From Gammaproteobacteria bacterium (GTDB lineage Bacteria > Pseudomonadota > Gammaproteobacteria > Steroidobacterales > Steroidobacteraceae), in assembly GCA_028293765.1 (NCBI GenBank), contig JAQGOG010000057.1, positions 62,001 through 126,000 on the forward strand: a stretch of DNA of 64,000 nt, written 5' to 3'. Shown piece after piece: positions 1-8,070 of the stretch. The notes beneath the pieces are model-generated. The model saw nothing but the letters and a program-made list of their open reading frames with translations. It made no database searches and had not been told where the DNA came from. Made by a program: the position numbers and the translations under genes. Each line of letters begins with the position of its first letter. Positions within the stretch are counted from its first letter, which is position 1.

Positions 1-1
1 C

Positions 2-1477
2 CTCGCGACCCAACATACGGTCTTCGCTGAGTTGACCGATCTGTTCGCAGCGGCGAGCGCGACCGACGCTTCGGCGGCTTGGCTTGCGTTCGAAGCGTCC
101 GAGCGAGGGCGAGCACGCAGTCTACGTTACGCCTTAACCCAGTCCACACGGGATGCCGCGTCGCCTACCGATGCGCTACCCGTAGCGAGGTATCAGCAGC
201 TCCTGCGTGAAGTCGTCCACATCACCGCAGCGGACGACACCAGCGAGGCACAAACTGCTCTCATCGACCAAATCGGCGGGGCCGCCCGGCGCGAAAACGG
301 TGTCACCGAACCACTCGACCGGCTCCAGCTCACGCGAACGCTGCGGCAGCTAGATGCGACGTTGGTCGAGTACGCCGTCGGCTCACACGATATGTTTGCA
401 TTTATCGTCGGTGCCAATGGCACGCGCGTCGTGCGGCTCGGTGACAGCCGGGAGATCGCCAGCGCATCCGCCGACCTGCGCGACCGCCTGCGGGATGCTG
501 AAGCCGCCCCGAGCGACGTACGCGTCGCGGCGGGACGACTCGCCCGGCTCGTTCTATGGCCGCTCACCGGATTTCTAACCACACAGCGCATCGTGTTCGT
601 TCCGGACGACTCACTGCACACAGTGCCGCTGGCGGCTCTTCCGTGGTCGTCGGACTCTGCGCAGCAGCTCGTTCTGCAGCACGCGGAAACCGCAATCATT
701 CCGTCGGCGTTGTTTCTGATGCAGGTCCACTCCGAAGCCACTGCGCACAGCGAAGCACCGCGCATCGAGCTCATTGGAGACCCTGTTTTCAGGGTGTCGG
801 ACTGGCGCCGTGAATGTATCGATTCCGAAGCAACCCAGACGAAAACAACTTTCCATCCCACCCGCATGCAGTCGGATTGGACGCAATCCCTGCCGCGCCT
901 TCCCGGTACGCGCGCTGAAGTAGCGGAAATCGGCAAGCTCGCGCGGGAGTCGCGGCCCGCGAGCCGAATCGAGACGCTGATCGGATGTGCGGCCGTACCA
1001 AGCGCGCTGCGCAAGGCGGCCAACATCGACGTCGATCTGCTACACATTGCGACACATGCGCGGATCGATGCGCAGCGGCCCCGGCTGTCGGCGCTCGCGC
1101 TCTCGCCCGAAGCCGGCACAGAGGGGAGTGCGTCCGCTTTCGGCCTGTTGGACATCCTCGGCCTGAAATTGAATGCCAGGCTGGTCGTCCTCAGCGCCTG
1201 CGAGACCTCCCGCGGCCGGCTGCTCCCCGGCGAGGGAGTGCTCGGTCCGGCGCAGGCCTTCCTCCAGGCCGGCTCGGCCGCGGTCCTCGCCAGCTACTGG
1301 CGGGTGGACGACCAGGTTACATCGAGTTTCATGCAGCGATTCTACAAGTATCTGCTCACGGACCGACTCAGCGCGTCGGCCGCCCTGCGCAAAGCGCAGC
1401 TTGACCGCGCAGCGGCCGCAACGACATACGAGTGGGCGGCGTTCGCCCTCTACGGTTGGCCTGACAGCTCCATCTAG
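2..1477 (+). CDS. CHAT-domain (caspase-like) protease, 5' end outside window
   Basis: The frame is open from the first bases, so the N-terminus lies to the left; a TTG at 32 is unlikely to be the true start. The opening residues (AWLAFEASERGRARSLRYAL) resemble the linker helix that follows TPR repeats in TPR-CHAT proteins. The C-terminal half carries the CHAT signature: a His in LLHIATHAR (codon at 1055) and a Cys in LVVLSACETSRG (codon at 1199), followed by GEGVLGPAQAFLQAGSAAVLASYWRVDD. These are the expected His/Cys dyad of a clan CD cysteine protease. CHAT proteases act as effectors in several bacterial conflict and cell-death systems. Here the gene heads a same-strand run containing a second protease and an ECF sigma/anti-sigma pair. 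The substrate is unknown. Confidence 0.9.
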   Translation, partial: LATQHTVFAELTDLFAAASATDASAAWLAFEASERGRARSLRYALTQSTRDAASPTDALPVARYQQLLREVVHITAADDTSEAQTALIDQIGGAARRENGVTEPLDRLQLTRTLRQLDATLVEYAVGSHDMFAFIVGANGTRVVRLGDSREIASASADLRDRLRDAEAAPSDVRVAAGRLARLVLWPLTGFLTTQRIVFVPDDSLHTVPLAALPWSSDSAQQLVLQHAETAIIPSALFLMQVHSEATAHSEAPRIELIGDPVFRVSDWRRECIDSEATQTKTTFHPTRMQSDWTQSLPRLPGTRAEVAEIGKLARESRPASRIETLIGCAAVPSALRKAANIDVDLLHIATHARIDAQRPRLSALALSPEAGTEGSASAFGLLDILGLKLNARLVVLSACETSRGRLLPGEGVLGPAQAFLQAGSAAVLASYWRVDDQVTSSFMQRFYKYLLTDRLSASAALRKAQLDRAAAATTYEWAAFALYGWPDSSI

Positions 1478-1577
1478 CCTTTGGGGCGTGCGGGCAGGGA
1501 TTGGCACTGAGATAACCCGGCTCCTCGCAGCAGTGAACACGTGCGGACTCGCCCCGCACATTCCCGAGGAACTTCCC

Positions 1578-2159
1578 ATGACCCGTAAACTCTCGCTGAC
1601 CCCATTTGCCGCAGTGCAATGTCTGCTCGTTGGCCTCGCGGCGACCGCGCCGGCCCACGCGGCTGAGATTCCCAAATACTTCTTCAAGGAGTGGACGATC
1701 ACCTCGAACTGCGCCGAAGCGCATGCCGGACTCGCGGCCCGCGTCCAGCCCGGACTCAAGTTCAAGGTCTCACGGGATACAGCCGCGGAAGACGGCACCT
1801 ATACGCTCGAGGCACTCAACGTCGGTCAGCAGACCTGGGCCACCGCCTGGAACGGACTCAAGCTCGAGTACCGGCCAGGCACGCAGATGACGACGGTGCC
1901 CGCCGACTTCGAATGCGTCCCCGGAGCGGAAGCGACTTCGCCCTTTCTGGCCATGTCCGGTTATGTACAGTCGGCCGAGCCCTACTACCAGCCGCAACAC
2001 TGGTATGGGCTCGCGACCATCCAGGGCCAACTCGAGCACGTTCTGATCTTTCCGCGCGACGTAAACGGTGAGAAGTCCGCGATCATCGTGCTGCAGTCGG
2101 CCAGCGCGCCGACCGACATCCAGCTCGATGACAACGGCGTGATCATCAGTCGCAACTGA
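1578..2159 (+). CDS. Exported protein of unknown function
   Basis: This predicted 193-residue protein has a clear Sec signal peptide: MTRKL, a hydrophobic stretch, then cleavage after APAHA. The ATG at 1578 is preceded by a GAGGAAC ribosome-binding site. I do not recognise the family. The mature protein has two cysteines (near TSNCAEAH and FECVPG) that could form a disulfide, and it is rich in aromatic residues and beta-type patterns. It lies 100 bp after the CHAT gene and 120 bp before the secreted subtilase, on the same strand. It may therefore be a periplasmic partner or substrate of those proteases; this is inferred from position only. Confidence 0.75.
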   Translation: MTRKLSLTPFAAVQCLLVGLAATAPAHAAEIPKYFFKEWTITSNCAEAHAGLAARVQPGLKFKVSRDTAAEDGTYTLEALNVGQQTWATAWNGLKLEYRPGTQMTTVPADFECVPGAEATSPFLAMSGYVQSAEPYYQPQHWYGLATIQGQLEHVLIFPRDVNGEKSAIIVLQSASAPTDIQLDDNGVIISRN

Positions 2160-2279
2160 TCGGCGCCGAGTAAGAGAGTCTCGACGGGGTTCGCAATGCG
2201 CGGACCCCGTAGGCGGCCACGTGCGAAACGAGTCGATCAAAGCACAATTTCCTTCATGCGCCGACTCTACAATCGGTGC

Positions 2280-3485
2280 ATGGCATTTCGGAGCTACGCG
2301 GCAGGGTTATGTCTGACGATCCTCGGCGGCACGCCGTGGGTGGGCAGCGCCCACGAGTCGTCCGGATTTCCGTGCCAGCCGCTCCCCTGCTCGACCCTGC
2401 TGCCGGCCACTCCGGTCGCTGATTCGAAGACCAACGACTGCGCCTATCGCGCGGGCAACCTCTGGTGGGTGGATTATGTAGCCGGCTCTCTCGCCTGGAA
2501 CGCGCCTGGGCGGCCTAAGCCCGTCACGGTCGCCGTCTTCGACGACGGCGCCTGGATCGATCACGAGGATTTACGCAATCAGCTGTGGACGAATGAAACC
2601 GAGGCGCGCGGGAAAGCTGGAGTAGACGACGATGGCAACGGCTACGTCGACGACGTCCACGGGTGGGACTTCGTCGATGACAGTCCAGACGTCTCGCCAA
2701 AAGGGGCGTGTCGGAACAGGGTGAGCCACGGAACCGTTACGGCGAGCCTCATCGCCGCCGAACGGAACAACCACGTCGGAATAGCCGCTCCCGGATCCGA
2801 TGGCGCAAGGGTCATGATTCTGAGGATTGTCGGTTGCGAGGGTGACGCGACCCGTGCCGACCCTGTTCGTCTCGCACGGGCCTTGGATTATGCCACCCGC
2901 ATGGGCGCGCGGATCCTGAGCTTCAGCGCGCACTGGAATGCAACCACACCCGAGCTCGACGCGAAATTTCGGGAAATCGCCGATCGACCCGGCTCGCAGG
3001 TGGCGGCGATCGTCGTCGCCAGCGTCCCCAATAAGGGCGAGCCAGCCGCGGGCTACCCCGCCGCTTACGACTTTCGTCGCATCGTCCGGGCGATTCCCAT
3101 CGGCAACGACGACATGATCTCTCCAGGCACCAGCCCGGCGCCGGCAGGGCTCAATCTGGGGGCTCCAAGCGCCTGTGTCATCGGGGCGGCTTCCCCCCCA
3201 TCGCAATACCGCCTGGAGCAGGGAAGCTCCAATTCGACCGCCATTCTGGCCGGCCTGCTAGCTGGCATCTGGTCGAGGCCGCCCTATGATAAATTGACGG
3301 CAGACGGGTTTCTTACGGAGGTCGTGGAGGGGCGGATGGCTATGACACCGCGCCGTTCAAAGCCGGGATCGCGCCCACCTTATCTGGAAGGTGTGCCGCT
3401 CGCCGACGCTTGTCTTCTCGCGACGGAGCACCGCTCCGCAAGCGTCTGCCGCCAGCCAGGAGCGTACCGGGAACCGCGTCCATGA
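2280..3485 (+). CDS. Secreted S8 family (subtilisin-like) serine protease
   Basis: The S8 catalytic triad is readable. Asp is in VAVFDDGAWIDHEDL, His in NRVSHGTVTASLIAA, and Ser in GSSNSTAILAG, which aligns with the usual GTSMATPHVAG; the Ser is kept and the Pro is replaced by Ala. The acidic segment DDDGNGYVDDVHGWDFVDD is typical of secreted bacterial subtilases. An N-terminal hydrophobic signal (FRSYAAGLCLTILGG) argues for ATG 2280, although in-frame starts at 2256 and 2196 are possible. No long propeptide is visible. The stop codon overlaps the start of the following sigma factor gene by four bases (ATGA), so the two are translationally coupled. The enzyme probably works in the periplasm or outside the cell. 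Confidence 0.88.
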   Translation: MAFRSYAAGLCLTILGGTPWVGSAHESSGFPCQPLPCSTLLPATPVADSKTNDCAYRAGNLWWVDYVAGSLAWNAPGRPKPVTVAVFDDGAWIDHEDLRNQLWTNETEARGKAGVDDDGNGYVDDVHGWDFVDDSPDVSPKGACRNRVSHGTVTASLIAAERNNHVGIAAPGSDGARVMILRIVGCEGDATRADPVRLARALDYATRMGARILSFSAHWNATTPELDAKFREIADRPGSQVAAIVVASVPNKGEPAAGYPAAYDFRRIVRAIPIGNDDMISPGTSPAPAGLNLGAPSACVIGAASPPSQYRLEQGSSNSTAILAGLLAGIWSRPPYDKLTADGFLTEVVEGRMAMTPRRSKPGSRPPYLEGVPLADACLLATEHRSASVCRQPGAYREPRP

Positions 3486-4138
3486 CTTACATCGAAGCAC
3501 CAGCCGCGGATGCCGTACCCGGCGCCGAAAAGTCCCTCGACCGGGACGAGGGCGGCGATTTTTCCCTCGTGGAGGCTGTTGCGGAGCGCAGCGCGCTACA
3601 AAATCAACTTTACCTGAGATATCGGCGCCCCTTGCTACAGGTATTCCACCACAGGCGCATCGATCGTGATGCGGCCGACGACCTGTTACAGCGTACGTTT
3701 TTGCAGGCGATCAAGAAAATCCGCACTGAAGGACTGGACGACCCGGGCAACCTCGGGGGCTATCTGTATCGCACGGCGTGCAAGCTCGCGACGGCCTACT
3801 GGCGTGGGGAACTCTCCCGTCGGCACGAGAACGACCGCGAGCTGCTCACCAACCTCAAGGACGAGGCGCTGTCGCTGGAGGAACGATTGGATCACGAGCA
3901 ACTGGCAAAGCACGTACGCGACCTCATGGATCACCTGCCGGTGCAGCGTGACCGTGAAGTCCTCGAACGTTTCTACCTTCACGAAGAGCCTCGCACCTCG
4001 ATCCGCGAGTCGTTGAAATTGACCGACATGCAGTTCAACCAGGTCTTGTGGCGTGCACGCCAGCGGTTCGGCGACATCCTCCGCAAGGCGGGACTCAGCT
4101 TGAGCGAATCGGCTTCCGCGCACTCGACACATGGGTAG
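3482..4138 (+). CDS. ECF-type RNA polymerase sigma factor
   Basis: This 218-residue sigma-70 family protein has region 2 (LYLRYRRPLLQVF, then DAADDLLQRTFLQAIKKI) and region 4 (HLPVQRDREVLERFYL followed by a helix-turn-helix ending FNQVLWRARQRFGDIL). There is no region 1.1 or 3, as usual for ECF factors. The ATG at 3482 overlaps the end of the S8 protease gene. An anti-sigma gene starts 8 bp downstream. The factor probably controls its own cluster, so protease genes and regulator may be expressed together. Region 4 is somewhat divergent, with DMQFNQVLWRAR in place of the common VKSRLHRAR. Confidence 0.9.
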   Translation: MTYIEAPAADAVPGAEKSLDRDEGGDFSLVEAVAERSALQNQLYLRYRRPLLQVFHHRRIDRDAADDLLQRTFLQAIKKIRTEGLDDPGNLGGYLYRTACKLATAYWRGELSRRHENDRELLTNLKDEALSLEERLDHEQLAKHVRDLMDHLPVQRDREVLERFYLHEEPRTSIRESLKLTDMQFNQVLWRARQRFGDILRKAGLSLSESASAHSTHG

Positions 4139-4146
4139 GGAGAACC

Positions 4147-4791
4147 ATGGACCACTCACACTTCAAAGCACAGCAGACAGCCGCCGTCTACGTCGCTGAC
4201 GGTCTCGACGAACGCACTCTCGAAGCTTTCGAGATGCACATGATGGGTTGCACGGAATGCGTCGAGGACGTCGAGTCCTGGCGCTCCATCAAACTCAACA
4301 TGGGGAGCAGGACACGTCCCGCGCTCGCGCCGTCGATCCGCCGGCACGTGCACGCTGGCTCGGGGTGGCGAATGGCGGCTTCCCTCGTCATCGGCGGAGT
4401 GCTGGGCGTGGCGGGCGGCTGGTTCGGACGTGAGGCCCAGGCACCCGACCTCGATTCGACGCAGACAGCCTTCTTCAACGTCCCGGCCGCCACGCGCGGC
4501 GGCGGCGAATGCACTCCTCTACGCCTCGCATCCGACACCCAGTTTGCGGTGTTACGTGTGCCCGGCGTCTCGCGGGAACGCCGTGTCGTAGCCGCGGATT
4601 CGGAGAAGCACGAGCTTCCCGCGTCCCGCTACACATCGCGACTGCAGCCGGACGGCAGCCACCTCGTGCGCATCGAGACGCAAGCCCTCAACGGACGGGC
4701 GGTGCACCTCGAGGGGCAGACGAAGGACGGAGTCGGTGAGCCGCTCGGATGCGTGACGGGGGAAGTCGTACCCGGGAGCCCGTCCAACTAG
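4147..4791 (+). CDS. Membrane anti-sigma factor (zf-HC2-like)
   Basis: This 214-residue protein starts at ATG 4147 behind a TAGGGAGAA ribosome-binding site. The N-terminal cytoplasmic part has HMMGCTEC, an HxxxCxxC motif as in zinc-binding anti-sigma domains. One transmembrane helix follows (ASLVIGGVLGVAGGWFG, about residues 78-94), then a periplasmic domain of about 110 residues with no recognised family. It lies directly after the ECF sigma factor, which is the usual position for the cognate anti-sigma factor. The periplasmic part could sense a signal or be cleaved; the neighbouring secreted protease is an obvious candidate to test. Confidence 0.85.
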   Translation: MDHSHFKAQQTAAVYVADGLDERTLEAFEMHMMGCTECVEDVESWRSIKLNMGSRTRPALAPSIRRHVHAGSGWRMAASLVIGGVLGVAGGWFGREAQAPDLDSTQTAFFNVPAATRGGGECTPLRLASDTQFAVLRVPGVSRERRVVAADSEKHELPASRYTSRLQPDGSHLVRIETQALNGRAVHLEGQTKDGVGEPLGCVTGEVVPGSPSN

Positions 4792-4814
4792 TGCTCGGCG
4801 CCCTTGAGCCGACT

Positions 4815-5705
4815 TCAGCTCACCGGGAGCTGGGCCAGCCGCTCACTCTGCCGGCGTAGAAACGGCCCGAAACCGAGCCGGTCGTAAAGCGCCCCCAGCG
4901 CGGGCGCGTCCGGCAGCTGCCGGCGCAGGCCTTCGATGCCGACACCGAGCTGCATGTCGCACGTGATGTGGGTGAGCTTCCTCGCGAGAAACACCGAATC
5001 GCGGTGCTGACGCAGCTTGTCGCTCAAGGTGCGCGCACCGCGCAGCTTCAATCCCGGGATGCGGTCGAGGTCGGCATAGAGATGGTCGAGTGAAGCGAAA
5101 GCTTTCATGAGCGAGGCCGCCGTCTTGTGTCCCACACCGGGCACCCCAGGAATGTTGTCTACGTCATCGCCGGTCAACGCGAGGTAGTCGGCGAAGCGTT
5201 CGGGCGCGACCCCGAAATGGCGCTCGATGTCGTTGTACCCGAACTGCTCCCGCGCTCCGAAATCCCAGTACAGATCGCCAGTGCGGACGAGTTGCGCCAG
5301 ATCCTTGTCGCGGGTGATGAACGCCGAACGCACACCTTCCTCGCGCATGAGGCAGCCCAGCGTGCCGATGATGTCGTCCGCCTCGTATTCCGGACTTACG
5401 AACGCGGCGAGACCGAGGTGTCGGCAAAGCTCGCGGCAGTGCTGGAACTGCATCGCGAGATCGACCGGCGCCGGCTCGCGATTCGCCTTGTAGGGAGGAT
5501 AGATGCGGCTCCGGTAGGAGGTCGCGAGCCGTTGGTCGAAGGCGACCGCGATATAACGCGGGCGCACGCGCTCGATGAGGTCGCCGAGGAAGCGCGCGAA
5601 ACCGAACACCGCATGCACCGGATTACCGTCCCGATCCACCATGTCGGGAAGCATCGAGTGGTAGGCGCGAAAAACGTATACCGAGGCGTCGACGAGGAAA
5701 ATCAA
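4815..5705 (-). CDS. 5'-3' exonuclease / flap endonuclease-like protein
   Basis: This 296-residue protein is of the family formed by the DNA polymerase I N-terminal nuclease and ExoIX. Metal-binding acidic positions are visible in LVDASVYVFRAYH, EADDIIGTLG, ITRDKDLAQLV and LTGDDVDNIPGVPGVGHKTA; the last segment is also the helix-hairpin-helix DNA-binding region. There is no polymerase domain, so this is a stand-alone nuclease. The likely role is processing of DNA flaps or RNA primers. The only in-frame start is TTG at 5705, without a good ribosome-binding site. It converges with the anti-sigma gene with a gap of about 23 bp. Confidence 0.92.
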   Translation of the reverse strand: MIFLVDASVYVFRAYHSMLPDMVDRDGNPVHAVFGFARFLGDLIERVRPRYIAVAFDQRLATSYRSRIYPPYKANREPAPVDLAMQFQHCRELCRHLGLAAFVSPEYEADDIIGTLGCLMREEGVRSAFITRDKDLAQLVRTGDLYWDFGAREQFGYNDIERHFGVAPERFADYLALTGDDVDNIPGVPGVGHKTAASLMKAFASLDHLYADLDRIPGLKLRGARTLSDKLRQHRDSVFLARKLTHITCDMQLGVGIEGLRRQLPDAPALGALYDRLGFGPFLRRQSERLAQLPVS

Positions 5706-5801
5706 GGATGGTGCCGGGCCCGAATTAGCGAACTCTCACGCATCCTACGTGGAATTCACGGACCGGCAAGACCGGAACGTGCAGCGACGAGAGTCCGGCC
5801 C

Positions 5802-6518
5802 TCATGCCAGCCAGCATTGAATCCGGGCGTGCAGCGGGCTCGAGCGCGGGAAATGCGCCAGCAGATATTCCATCTGGTCGGCGAGCACACGGCGCCCCTT
5901 GAGGAAAATATACTCCGCATAAGTCGGCGTGAAAGGCACCGCGATTAGCTGCATCTTGGCCTGCTCCGGGGTGCGCGAAGCCTTCTGGTTGTTGCAACGC
6001 CGACAGGCCGTTACGACATTCGTCCAGATATCGATGCCACCCTGACTGAACGGCCGGATGTGATCGCGTGACAGCTCACGTGACGGGAAGCGCACGGCGC
6101 AATACATGCACAGGTAAGCATCCCGGCGGAAGAGTGTCTGGTTGTTCAGAGGCGGAACATAGTCGTGTCGGGTGTTGCCCGGATTCCCCGTGTGTCCGAT
6201 CGTGGCGACAATCGAGTTGACTTCGAGGATGGTCCGGCGCCCCGTTTTAGCGTTTACGCCGCCATACAGCTTGTACAGCATGGAGCCGCAGGTATATGCC
6301 ACCTGCTCCTGATGGTAGAGTCGCGCGGCTTCCTTGTAGTCGATCCATTCGAGGGGCATGCCGGCGATGTCCGCTCGCAGGACAAGCTGGGAGAGCCCGC
6401 GCGCCGCCGGAGTGGCGACGATGCGCAGGTCGTCCTGATCGCCGTGGTCGGCGCGTTCTAGATCGATACCTAGCATGGCAGGTGTAAGATAAGTCACTTT
6501 TATGCAAGAATTCAACAA
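5802..6518 (-). CDS. HNH endonuclease
   Basis: The HNH core is clear: a CMYC zinc knuckle, SRDHIRPFSQGG carrying the catalytic His, WTNVVTACRRCNNQK with the Asn and the second CxxC, then a basic tail. The upstream part (VLRADIAGMPLEWIDYKEAARLY) matches the conserved N-terminal region of stand-alone chromosomal HNH proteins found widely in proteobacteria. The TTG at 6518 gives the longest protein; ATG 6476 (MLGIDLERAD) may be the true start. It is divergent from pntA. No methyltransferase or phage gene is nearby, so a restriction role is not supported. Confidence 0.85.
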   Translation of the reverse strand: MLNSCIKVTYLTPAMLGIDLERADHGDQDDLRIVATPAARGLSQLVLRADIAGMPLEWIDYKEAARLYHQEQVAYTCGSMLYKLYGGVNAKTGRRTILEVNSIVATIGHTGNPGNTRHDYVPPLNNQTLFRRDAYLCMYCAVRFPSRELSRDHIRPFSQGGIDIWTNVVTACRRCNNQKASRTPEQAKMQLIAVPFTPTYAEYIFLKGRRVLADQMEYLLAHFPRSSPLHARIQCWLA

Positions 6519-6594
6519 CGCAACGTCTTCATTCGATTAAAGTTTTCCTTCACCGTGGCCGACCGGCTACGGCACTTTCCCACGAGGGCCGTGC

Positions 6595-7719
6595 ATGCCA
6601 GTCACTATTGGTGCGCTTCGCGAGGGCTCACCGCAAGAAACGCGTGTGAGTGTGGTTCCAGAAGTCGCAGAGAAGTTCGGCCAGGCCGGGGCGCGGATCC
6701 TGCTCGAGCACGGGGCCGGGACCCGCGCGCAATTCCCTGATTCTGCATACAAGAATGTGGTTTGGGCGGACTCTCCGGACGCCGTCCTGGAGCAGTCGGA
6801 CGTCGTGCTGACGGTGCAGCCGCTCGCACTGGACCAGATCCAGCGGCTGAAGGCCGGGACGGTCGTCATCGGATTCATGCAGCCGCATGCGCGACGGGCG
6901 GAGGTCAAGGCGCTCCAGGAACGCGGGATCACGAGTTTCGCCATGGAACTCGTACCGCGCATCTCACGAGCGCAATCGATGGACGCCCTCTCCTCGCAGG
7001 CGGCCATCGCCGGCTACAAGGCCGTGCTGATCGCCGCCAATCATCTGCAGAAGTTCATGCCGATGCTCACGACCGCCGCCGGGACCATCCGGCCCTCGCA
7101 GGTACTGATCATTGGGGCCGGGGTCGCGGGGCTTCAAGCCATCGCCACCGCGCGACGCCTGGGAGCCGTCGTGGAAGCCTACGACGTGCGCGGCGCCACC
7201 AAAGAGCAGGTGAAGTCGCTCGGTGCGAAGTTTGTCGATACGGGCGTAAGCGCGGAGGGCGCGGGAGGTTACGCGCGCGAGCTCACGGAAGAGGAAAAAC
7301 GTAAGCAGCAGGAAGTGCTGGACTCACGCATTGCCGCCGCCGATGCCGTCGTCACGACCGCGTCCGTTCCGGGTCGCGCCGCACCCAAGATCATCCTGCG
7401 CGCCGCGGTGGAACGGATGAGGCCCGGTTCCGTCATTGTCGACATCGCCGCCGAGCAGGGCGGAAATTGCGAGCTCACACGGGTCGGCGAGATCGTGGAG
7501 CACCAGGGGGTGAAGATCATAGGGCCGGTGAACCTGCCCGGCGATCTCGCCTACAACGCGAGCGAGATGTATGCCCGCAACCTCCTGAACTTCCTGAAGC
7601 CGGCGATCAACAAAGGCGAGCTTGCGATCGACTGGACGGACGAGGTGTTCGCGCAGTCCTGCCTGACGCATGCCGGGCAGATCAAACACGAACCGACGCG
7701 CAAGGCATTGGAAGGCTGA
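6595..7719 (+). CDS. pntA: NAD(P) transhydrogenase subunit alpha, NAD-binding part
   Basis: This 374-residue soluble domain I of the proton-translocating transhydrogenase begins MPVTIGALREGSPQETRVS. It carries the NAD-binding Rossmann motif GAGVAGLQAIATARRLGAVVEAYDVR and the conserved YNASEMYARNLLNFLKP near the end. In this organism, as in many bacteria, the alpha subunit is split: the membrane part is the next gene. The start has a GAGGG ribosome-binding site. The complex transfers hydride from NADH to NADP+ using the proton gradient and so supplies NADPH. It is the first gene of a three-gene operon. Confidence 0.96.
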   Translation: MPVTIGALREGSPQETRVSVVPEVAEKFGQAGARILLEHGAGTRAQFPDSAYKNVVWADSPDAVLEQSDVVLTVQPLALDQIQRLKAGTVVIGFMQPHARRAEVKALQERGITSFAMELVPRISRAQSMDALSSQAAIAGYKAVLIAANHLQKFMPMLTTAAGTIRPSQVLIIGAGVAGLQAIATARRLGAVVEAYDVRGATKEQVKSLGAKFVDTGVSAEGAGGYARELTEEEKRKQQEVLDSRIAAADAVVTTASVPGRAAPKIILRAAVERMRPGSVIVDIAAEQGGNCELTRVGEIVEHQGVKIIGPVNLPGDLAYNASEMYARNLLNFLKPAINKGELAIDWTDEVFAQSCLTHAGQIKHEPTRKALEG

Positions 7720-7749
7720 CAGCGCAGTGTTCACGTATGGGGTAAGAAA

Positions 7750-8070
7750 ATGACGGGTATGGTTGCGCTCTATATTTTCATGCTCGCGGCCTTCACTGGC
7801 TACGAGGTCATCTCGCGCGTGCCGGTGATCCTGCACACGCCGCTGATGTCAGGGTCGAACTTCGTGCACGGCATCGTGCTCGTCGGCGCCATGGTCGCGC
7901 TGGGGAGCGCGCACACGACGTTGGAGAAGGTCATTGGGTTCATCGGCGTGCTGCTCGCCGCCGGCAACGCCGTTGGCGGCTATGTCGTGACGGAGCGCAT
8001 GCTGGAGATGTTCAAGTCGAGCGGGTCGCGCCAGACCGGCGCCCGTAGCGGCGGCAAGAGGGCGCACTGA
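7750..8070 (+). CDS. pntAB: NAD(P) transhydrogenase alpha subunit, membrane part
   Basis: This 106-residue hydrophobic protein corresponds to the C-terminal membrane portion of PntA. Three to four transmembrane helices are visible (MVALYIFMLAAFTGYEVI, FVHGIVLVGAMVAL, VIGFIGVLLAAGNAVGGYVV). The N-terminal VPVILHTPLMSGSNFVHGI segment is highly conserved in this subunit. It lies 30 bp after pntA with a GGGGTAAG ribosome-binding site. Its stop codon shares one base with the start of pntB, so the two are coupled. Confidence 0.95.
   Translation: MTGMVALYIFMLAAFTGYEVISRVPVILHTPLMSGSNFVHGIVLVGAMVALGSAHTTLEKVIGFIGVLLAAGNAVGGYVVTERMLEMFKSSGSRQTGARSGGKRAH

Noticed and set aside
193-1155. Minus-strand frame opposite the CHAT protease gene
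   Set aside because: The plus strand carries conserved CHAT motifs; the antisense frame is Ser/Arg-rich with no recognisable domain.
5802-6518. HNH gene as part of a restriction or mobile element
   Set aside because: No methyltransferase, integrase, intron or phage gene nearby; the family is a common chromosomal stand-alone HNH protein.
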